NCBI GenBank assembly: GCA_918026815.1 | Contig: CAKJVC010000061.1 | Location: 434,001 to 498,000, forward strand | DNA length: 64,000 nucleotides | DNA from: Chalara sp. BL73 | Taxonomy: Eukaryota; Ascomycota; Leotiomycetes; Helotiales | Direction: 5' to 3' | Part shown: piece after piece, positions 56,942 to 64,000 of the stretch | Numbering within the stretch: position 1 is the first letter of the stretch | Layout of the letters: every line of letters starts with the position of its first letter | Program-made: the position numbers and the translations under genes | The notes under the pieces: model-generated | Databases searched by the model: none | Told to the model about the DNA's origin: nothing | What the model saw: only the letters and a program-made list of their open reading frames with translations

Positions 56942-59899
56942 ATGCCTCCAAGAAAGAACCCAAAGAGATCTGCGGCTGCTCCTACGCCTGCATTGCCATT
57001 GGAAGGCTGTATCGTTGCATTAAGTGGCACGTTTCCCGGTCGCTCGCAAGCTGTGATCGAGAAAGAGCTCATCGTGTCGCTGGGAGCATCGTTGGCAAAA
57101 GCAATTAACGAATCCACAACCCATCTTATCACAACTGATGCCGACTTTGCCAAGCCATCGTCAAAGGTCAAGCAGGCCCAGTCACAAAGCGTTCCTATTG
57201 TGAAACTTGCATGGCTGGAGGAATGCATGAATCAATCCACAAGACTGACTGAGGACTCTTACGCCTTTGGCCCCGTTGTTACCAACGGTAAGCCATTTCT
57301 CGGAGCATCACGCATTGCGTCGAATGTTTCATTCATTGCGAGATATTAATCCAAACCCACAATGTCCCTAAACTTATTTTCAGTAGATATCCCAACTGAT
57401 ACGATGGTCGACCGCTCCCGGAAACGTAGCATCGCGTCCGTTGACTTAGTTGATGATGACAACGAGAATGATTCTCAGTCTCAGCCCAAAAAAAGGATTG
57501 GTACGTCTCATCGTTTTGAGTTCCAATACTCTTCAATGTTCTACAATTTTAAGTACGGGAGAGACTGATATTCTCAAGCCACAGTCTCGAGCAAGTCAAC
57601 CACAGTTAAATCAGAAAAAGATACCAAACCGTTGCCAGAGCTGAAGAGAGCCGAATCTGACGTCGAGCTTAAAGTGGCCAAGTCTTTGGACCTGAACATC
57701 CCACTAGATGAATATTGCCCTCTCGCACAGTATCAAGTATATATGTGAGTATATTTAAGCATCCTGCTTTGAATATATCAAAAAATAATGAAATAATCAA
57801 AACCGACGAAACATTACATTTGCTTGAGTCGCTGATTCAGAGATTCTAGCAACGAAGATGGTGTCATTTATGATGCTGCTCTCAATCAAACGAACATCGG
57901 TAACAACAACAATAAGTTCTACAACATTCAGCTCCTTTGGAGCACGAATGGAGACTACAAGACTTGGACAAGGTGGGGTCGTGTTCTGGAGCGTGGTGCA
58001 AGTGCTACCCTTGGTATGTCAAACTTTCCGACCGAGTATATGCCCTCCTCCTCGATTTTCCATAAGCTATGAAACAATATATTTACCCTAAAGCCTCTCC
58101 TAAACAAGGAAACTAATTCTGATGAGTTGGTATCAGGAGATGGTTCTTTCGCCGATGCCATGCAGCAATTCGAGAGCAAGTTCAAGAGTAAAACTGGTTT
58201 ATCATGGGCGGACCGTGGTGCAGATCCGAAGTCAAACAAGTACACTTTTCTCGAGCGAAATTATGCACCAGATACGGATGAGGACGATGAGGATGCTAAG
58301 GAGGTCAAAACTGAAGATCTTGACCCAGTAGAGTCGACACTTGCACCGCCAGTTCAGGTACGTCACATTTTGAAGCCAATGCCCTTCTTCTGCATACTTT
58401 TTTTTTGTTATCACACATACTGGCGTGCCGATTAAAAAGCATATATTTGCGGGGCTACACCACTAGGTCTTCTATACCCCCTAGACATACTCTACAACGA
58501 CACGTACGTCTTAAGAGCACGTAGCTTTTGAAGTGGTATTCCCAGTCAAGGAGAGCTAGGCCAACAAGACTGATGTTAATATTCTGCTAAATTAGGAACT
58601 CCTTCAACTTATATTCGATCAAAAGTATTTCGCCGCCACCATGGACAACTTCAACTACGATGTTAATAAACTCCCACTTGGAAAGTTGAGCAAGAATACC
58701 ATCACTCGAGGTTATCAAGCATTGAAAGATTTGTCTGCTCTTTTGGACAGCCCTGCCTTAGCGCAAAGTCAATATGGCTGTTCCTTTGGAGCAGCTAACG
58801 AGCAGTTATGCAATAGTTTCTACTCTCTCATTCCCCATGCTTTTGGTCGTAACCGTCCGCCGCTAATCCAAAGCCAAGGGATGCTCAAGAGAGAATTGGA
58901 GCTTCTTGAGAGCTTGGCTGATATGAAGGATGCTTCCAATATAATAAAAAGCGAGACGAAAGACTCAGAGCGTATCCATGTGCTTGACAAGCAGTTCAAA
59001 GCTTTGAATCTCGACGAGATGACGCATTTGAAGCACAATAGTCGAGAATTCAAGGAGTTGAAGGATTATCTTCTGAATACTCGAGGCACGACGCACAAAA
59101 TCAACTACAGGGTCAACCAAATCTTCAGAATCGAGCGTCAAGGAGAAAAAGAGCGGTTTGACAATAGTCTCTTTGCTGGACCGCCTCGAGATCGCCGTCT
59201 CCTATGGCACGGTTCCCGATGTACTAACTTCGGTGGCATTTTAAGTCAAGGACTTCGCATTGCTCCACCAGAGGCACCTGTATCCGGCTACATGTTTGGT
59301 AAGGGTATTTATCTGGCAGACATGAGTTCCAAATCGGCCAATTATTGCTGCGCTTATAACTCGGGTGGCAACGCTTTGTTGCTTCTTTGCGAGGCAGAAC
59401 TAGGTGATCCAATGCAAAAGCTCACAGGTGCCTCATACAAAGCAGGCAATGATGCCAAGGCGAAAGGACTATCAAGCACGTAAGTAGAACCTATCGCCTC
59501 TACAATCGCACCTCCTATATCTGGATGCCTGTTCCCATTTCTTTTCCTGGAACTTTTTGGCTTGCAAGGATATCGATTTTCTACCTTCTACTATTTCTGT
59601 TGCATCTAATGACCGAACGCTGGCTGACTCTGTTCAGGTGGGGTCAAGGTATGACTGGCCCAAGTCTCTGGAAGGACGCAGAATGTGTTCATCCATCGTT
59701 GAAAGGTGTTAAAATGGTTAGGACACCCAGACCCTCTATTTTGATTCCAAATTCTAACATCATCCTTCTCATGCAGCCGGATACTACAGTGCAGCCTGGT
59801 AACACGAACGTGGACAATGCTCACCTGTTATATAACGAGTACATCGCATATGACGTTAGACAAGTACGTCTTCGATATCTTCTACGCGTTCAAATGTAG
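56942..59899 (+). CDS. prpA: Poly(ADP-ribose) polymerase with BRCT, WGR and catalytic domains
   Basis: Eight exons (56942-57287, 57384-57500, 57585-57744, 57841-58013, 58137-58357, 58596-59479, 59638-59716, 59777-59899) give about 700 residues. Order of domains: basic N-terminus, BRCT (about 20-110), acidic linker with a PKKR basic motif, WGR (TWTRWGRVLERG), PARP regulatory helical domain (from about 340), and the ART catalytic fold. The H-Y-E triad is complete: His 544 in LLWHGSR, Tyr 578 in GKGIYLADM and Glu 681 in LLYNEYIAYD. It should therefore make poly(ADP-ribose) from NAD+ in DNA-damage and chromatin responses in the nucleus. The zinc fingers of animal PARP1 are absent, as is usual in fungi. 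Confidence 0.95.
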
Positions 59900-60293
59900 G
59901 GCATCTTGTCAAATGCTCAATAGCAGAGGTTAGGGTATATTGCTGGTGGTGTCGTCAGCCGAAACACTATCATCCTTAGGAGGAGAATCACGGCCGCTAT
60001 ATGAATGGAGGTAGTCTAGACATTCGCTCTTTAGGGCTCTTGCGTATATCGCACATGTTGAGATGTCTTCCTTCACTATCTATTGAGAAGGTCACGAGAT
60101 CAAAAGTTGCGGCCAACAGTGCCCATTCCTTGCATTGATAAATTAATAACCTGAAGATACAGACCCATACGAGAACTGCTCGTCTACCTTATCCTTGTCG
60201 TACTAGGTTCTTTCCATTTCCATCTGCTTAACTCGATCCCATCCCTGGATAGGCTACCCCACGATTAGCAATCGTCTTTATCAACTCCAATTC
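59900..60293. other. Convergent intergenic region
   Basis: About 390 bases between converging 3' ends of PARP and the MOSC gene. Nothing assigned. Confidence 0.5.
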
Positions 60294-61625
60294 TCAGCCA
60301 GTAAACATCAACCTACCAAAAACAGTCCTTTCCCTATTCCGCCTACTCACCACCAGCTCATCCCCGACCCCGATTTCCCTTCCCTCACTTTTTAAGTCAA
60401 TAAACCCATATCTTCCAAACACCGGGCTCCATTTGCTCGCCGTATCCACTCTCCTATCCTTAGTCAACAACTTATAGACATCCTTTGTGGGACCAGTGCC
60501 CGCTTCGCCTGTGTCGTAGTCGACAGTTATGGACACGCACCGGGGACAGTTGGCTGTAAGCATGATGCGCGTATCCTTCACGAATTTGACCTCGCCCCAG
60601 AAATCTTCGTCCCATGCTGGAAGGGAGGATCTGACCACGATGTTTGGCCGAAATTTCTCCACCTCCATCTCCATCCCCACGCCATCACCCAGTCGCCTCT
60701 GCACATCGCTCAGGCTCTCCTCGGTTACTATGAGGTAAGGCGCGACGTCGTTGAACGCTATCACGTCTTCGGGCGGGGAGAGCTTGGGGCCAAGAAGTGG
60801 GATCCGCGAAATCGCTTGTGAGAGGAGGGTTTTGGGGGCCGGCACTTCGGAGGCGGGTCGTCCGGGTCTGTTCCCAAGGACTAACCGGGCGGAGTGGCCC
60901 CAGTAGATGAGCTTTACAGGCAGCTTGAAGTGCGTGCTGAACCAGGCGTTGACGGTAGGTCCCATGTCGTAGCCGTTTGCGCTGCTCCCCCAAAGATGAA
61001 CCAGGTACCGGTCGAGGTTGCCGACGTCGGGCTCAAAGTCTAGCTCTAGCTTGCTGGTCGCAACGGAAGAGTTGGGTGGGTGGTAGGAAACAGTGAAGGA
61101 GGTGCCGGTGGCGGAGAGTGAGGTGCGGAAGAGGCACATGTTGAAGTACTTGGAGATTAGCATGGGTTTCGGCGTGGATGGGTCGGAGAGGTCGAGGAGC
61201 ATGTATTTTCGATCCTGGACGAAGCCTTCTTTGCGGATGGTTGCAGCGGGGATTGTGAAGCCGCGGAGGGATTTTATGGGGTAGATCCAGAGCTTTGGGC
61301 ATTAGCTTGGGGATCATAGGTGATTGGAAAAGAGACGGAAGGCACCTGGCTTATTTCCATCACAGGTTCTGCGGAACCGTTTGTGGTTGTCTGCATATGC
61401 ATCAGCCTTCTAAGCTCTTTTGTTATAGATGATGTTTTAGAATATAATCACCTCTTCTTCTTTCCCACTTCTTGATACGGATAGGAATCCATAGCCCAGT
61501 GTAAGCACAAGAACCACCAACGCAGCTACGACCTCGAGGTTTCTCGACAGCAATATCCCGCTCTGTCCATACCTCGCCAGGGATGCTTCGATATCATGCC
61601 TTTTCACATCAAATAGCGTATCCAT
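60294..61625 (-). CDS. Membrane-anchored MOSC-domain protein (mARC-like molybdoenzyme)
   Basis: Three exons (61625-61452, 61390-61346, 61292-60294) give 405 residues. Residues about 28-50 form a single N-terminal transmembrane anchor (VVAALVVLVLTLGYGFL). The MOSC N-terminal beta-barrel starts LWIYPIKSLRGF and continues FVQDRKYMLLD. The MOSC domain has VEKFRPNIVV and the Cys motif LTANCPRC, where mARC-type enzymes bind the molybdenum cofactor. Proteins of this class reduce N-hydroxylated compounds or transfer sulfur to the cofactor. The exon 3 acceptor is the unusual AAG at 61293-61295 and the exon 2 donor is GTGCCT, so these two joins are the weaker ones. Confidence 0.85.
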
Positions 61626-63114
61626 TCTCGCGCTTTTTCCCCTCCTTGACCATCACACGGCAATAGAATAATACCTTATAGGGGAGATGTTGGCAATATA
61701 AATGGGAATCAGCGTGATTAAACATACCCCACTTTTCTGCCTAGAAGGAAGGGGGGACACATCCAACACTCTGCCTTAAACGGCCTCGACCGCTCTGATG
61801 AGCCGAGCATCGGCATCCTAAGCCGAAGTGAGATACAGGATCCTGGGCCTCTTGGGGTGGACCAGAGTAAAAATCAGGACGAATCGGGATATCGGATGCG
61901 GTCTGATGGAGGGGAGAAAGGGAAAGAAGGTCCCCACTCTTGTATGGTTTGTGAGTGCTTTATGGTTGTACCGGAGCACGAGATTTGCGACTCTCCCACA
62001 GTTCATGGCATATATGAATTTGTGTGGTGTTAACGACGAGTGACGGTAGAATGAGTGATCTAGCCGTACATGTGTGATGGGGAGATGAGCCTGTAGACTG
62101 CAGATAGCAAAGCCACGCGATCATGGGTCTTCCGCACGAGGCATCTTGCTCTTTTGGATATCAGATATTTAATTCGTTTTTATTTCTACTTGATATTTTA
62201 CCCCGGTCTCGTCAGTAGAGGTCACACATAGTGCCGCATATCTATTTCCAGCAGAAGGACCTGGCCGTTGGAAGTTTGTTGGCTCTGGTCTGTGCGGTTC
62301 CGCCAACCTTTTTCCTATGTTTCCCGGCTGGGGAGGATGATACCGAAGGGTTGTGAAATGGGGTGAGGGTGGATAATGATGATATCTATTGGATCTGAAC
62401 TATGGATTGGAAGCAAGGCTGAATGAATCACAGGCGATTATGTTTGGGTAATTTTGTGGTAGGTTGTCGGAGGTTAACTGGCTATACATCATACTGAGTA
62501 AGTCAGGCGACGGTGAAAATTATTTAGGCAGTCTGCTTTTCTCCTCTTGAAAAAGACATCTTCACTTCGACCAACTACAATTATGGGCTCCATTCATGAA
62601 CGAAAACTGCTGGCAGAGCGTGGTGGTGGACGTTACTCAGGTCATAGAACAAAATCCAGAAAGTAAAGATAAGAAGTTCATAAGACGACTTTTGCTTTAT
62701 TTAAATATAAGCTAAATAGAACTGGCGATTGGGACAGAGCAAATTCGGAAGATGACTATGGAGCCTGGAAGCCATTGCATGAAAATTGAGCCTGTTGTTA
62801 TCTAAGAAATATAGAAGCTGGTCAATTCATCATTAAACTTAGCAAGCTTCTAGTCTTGTCTACATGTATGATATTTTGTGCTCATCGATAGTTTTAAATT
62901 ATGCGCACTACGACGCTTCTACGTCTGGTCTATGCCATTTCTCCCTCGGACCTCTGGCGGCGCACAATGAGGATACCCTGTAGATCCGTAAATTCTTGGC
63001 ACCAAGATCCCGCCCATCATCATCCTCATCATTAATAATTGCCGAAGCCGGAGCCTGACATCTATTCCAAGAGAGAAGAGCGTTGCAAGACTCAATTATT
63101 CCACTTTCACCAAT
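61626..63114. other. Divergent intergenic region, MOSC and NAT genes
   Basis: About 1.5 kb holding two divergent promoters. Only short open frames with no domains. No RNA gene is seen. Confidence 0.5.
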
Positions 63115-64000
63115 ATGACTACTTCGGCCGAGGCACCGTACCTGTTTAGTCAAGAACAAATCAGGTCCTATTTAATCAGAATCGCGCTTCAGCCGGAGGA
63201 ATCACCCGCGGTTGAACTACAAACGGGCACAGCGAATCATGAGTTATTGTCAAAGCTGATGAAGCACCAGATATCTTCGGTACGTGTTTGCTCATTGGTA
63301 TTAGTCGTATCTCCTAAGGCGTATAGTCCTTTTTAGCAAAAATACGGATCGCTGATTGCCTGCTGACTCCGAAGAATAAAGGTTCCTTTCGAGAACCTCT
63401 CCTTGCATTATTCCATATACCCTGGCGTGTCAATTGATATAGAGGAGGTATACTCCAAGATAGTGGAACGGAAACGAGGCGGATATTGCATGGAGCTCAA
63501 CTTGCTGTTTGGAACAGTCCTACGAACCCGTGAGATATTTCGTCCTTGTACACTGGTGAACAGATGAAGTGCTCTGCTCCCTCAGCCACATCGCTTCCAG
63601 CAGCACAGGTACTAATCACATCTTCCAGTTGGATATGAAGTCGTTTCGGCTGGAGCAAGAGTCGCAACACCTGCAGGCTTCGGTGGATGGTACTGCCCAT
63701 CCCATGCCAATCACCCCTAAAACCTCTTCTTCGTACTAATAAACCCCAGGAGCCATCAAGTAAGTCTAGTACGCATCTCAGGTACAATATATGCGGTTGA
63801 TGTTGGCTTTGGAGGTTCTGGACCTACAAGACCACTGCCTCTCATTAACGGTCGCATCTCAAAATGGGGCGCAACCGACGCCGAGATGCGCCTAACATAC
63901 AAGAACGATGAGAACTCCTTTACTCAGGGATTATGGACATACGAGCATAGAATCTCCAGTAGCGATGAATGGAGACCAATGTATTGCTTCGGCTTGACCG
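63115..64000 (+). CDS. Arylamine N-acetyltransferase, cut by the window end
   Basis: Four exons are visible (63115-63279, 63382-63529, 63629-63689, 63750 to the window end). The Cys-His-Asp catalytic triad of NATs is complete: Cys 91 in RGGYCMELN, His 127 in WSHQV and Asp 142 in VDVGFGG. The start of the fold (YLFSQEQIRSYL, VPFENLSLHYS) is also typical. NATs move an acetyl or malonyl group from CoA onto arylamines. In some plant-associated fungi they detoxify benzoxazolinone-derived aminophenols. The C-terminal part lies outside the window. Introns are GT-AG and short. Confidence 0.9.

Noticed and set aside
1..64000. CRISPR arrays, rRNA genes, retroelements and viral genes
   Set aside because: Looked for direct-repeat arrays, 5S-like sequence, LTRs, reverse transcriptase and transposase motifs; none found by eye.

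Overview
The window is nuclear DNA of a filamentous ascomycete (Pezizomycotina). Genes are dense and most are split by short GT-AG introns of roughly 50-110 nt with CTAAC/CTGAC-like branch sites. The gene set is typical of this group: HET-domain gene, fungal-type transcription factor, hybrid histidine kinase, PMA-type proton pump, GH95 and GH1 glycosidases, an MFS sugar transporter, fungal PARP. Gene content loosely suggests a Leotiomycetes-like plant- or litter-associated fungus, but this is not proven. Exon joins were worked out by eye from splice sites, reading frame and family alignment from memory. Gene ends given are CDS ends, not transcript ends.

Layout. 0.4-4.1 kb: a secreted alpha/beta hydrolase (-) divergent from an extracellular intradiol dioxygenase (+). 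5.7-8.9 kb: a C2H2 plus fungal_trans transcription factor. 8.9-16.5 kb: about 7.6 kb with no gene I can support, ending in a dense array of CCAAT boxes upstream of a plasma-membrane H+-ATPase (16.5-19.6 kb). 20.9-22.8 kb: a decayed HET-domain gene. 23.2 kb: intron-containing tRNA-Glu. 23.7-27.3 kb: Prp22 splicing helicase (-). 28.3-31.9 kb: hybrid histidine kinase (-). 32.8-39.2 kb: a likely sugar-use cluster with an MFS sugar transporter (-), GH95 alpha-L-fucosidase (+) and GH1 beta-glucosidase (-). 40.8-41.8 kb: epoxide-hydrolase-like enzyme. 42.2-43.8 kb: a head-to-head pair of respiratory genes, complex I NDUFS4 and ATP synthase subunit f. 45.2-49.2 kb: a 1282-residue disordered RGG-rich protein. 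50.1-52.0 kb: PLP aminotransferase. 52.2-54.6 kb: a degenerate patch with an aberrant tRNA-Leu, a broken protein gene and long poly-G/C tracts. 54.7-56.3 kb: F-box protein (-). 56.9-59.9 kb: PARP. 60.3-61.6 kb: membrane-anchored MOSC protein (-). 63.1 kb to the end: arylamine N-acetyltransferase, cut by the window edge.

Themes. (1) Carbohydrate use: transporter, GH95 and GH1 lie together, and neither enzyme has a visible signal peptide, which fits uptake of fucose- and glucose-bearing oligosaccharides followed by cytosolic breakdown. (2) Aromatic or xenobiotic chemistry: dioxygenase, epoxide hydrolase-like enzyme and NAT are present but dispersed. (3) Energy: the PMA pump and the complex I/complex V pair both have CCAAT boxes nearby. 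(4) Two decayed protein genes and one doubtful tRNA show local gene erosion. I saw no virus, CRISPR array, rRNA or recognisable intact transposon.
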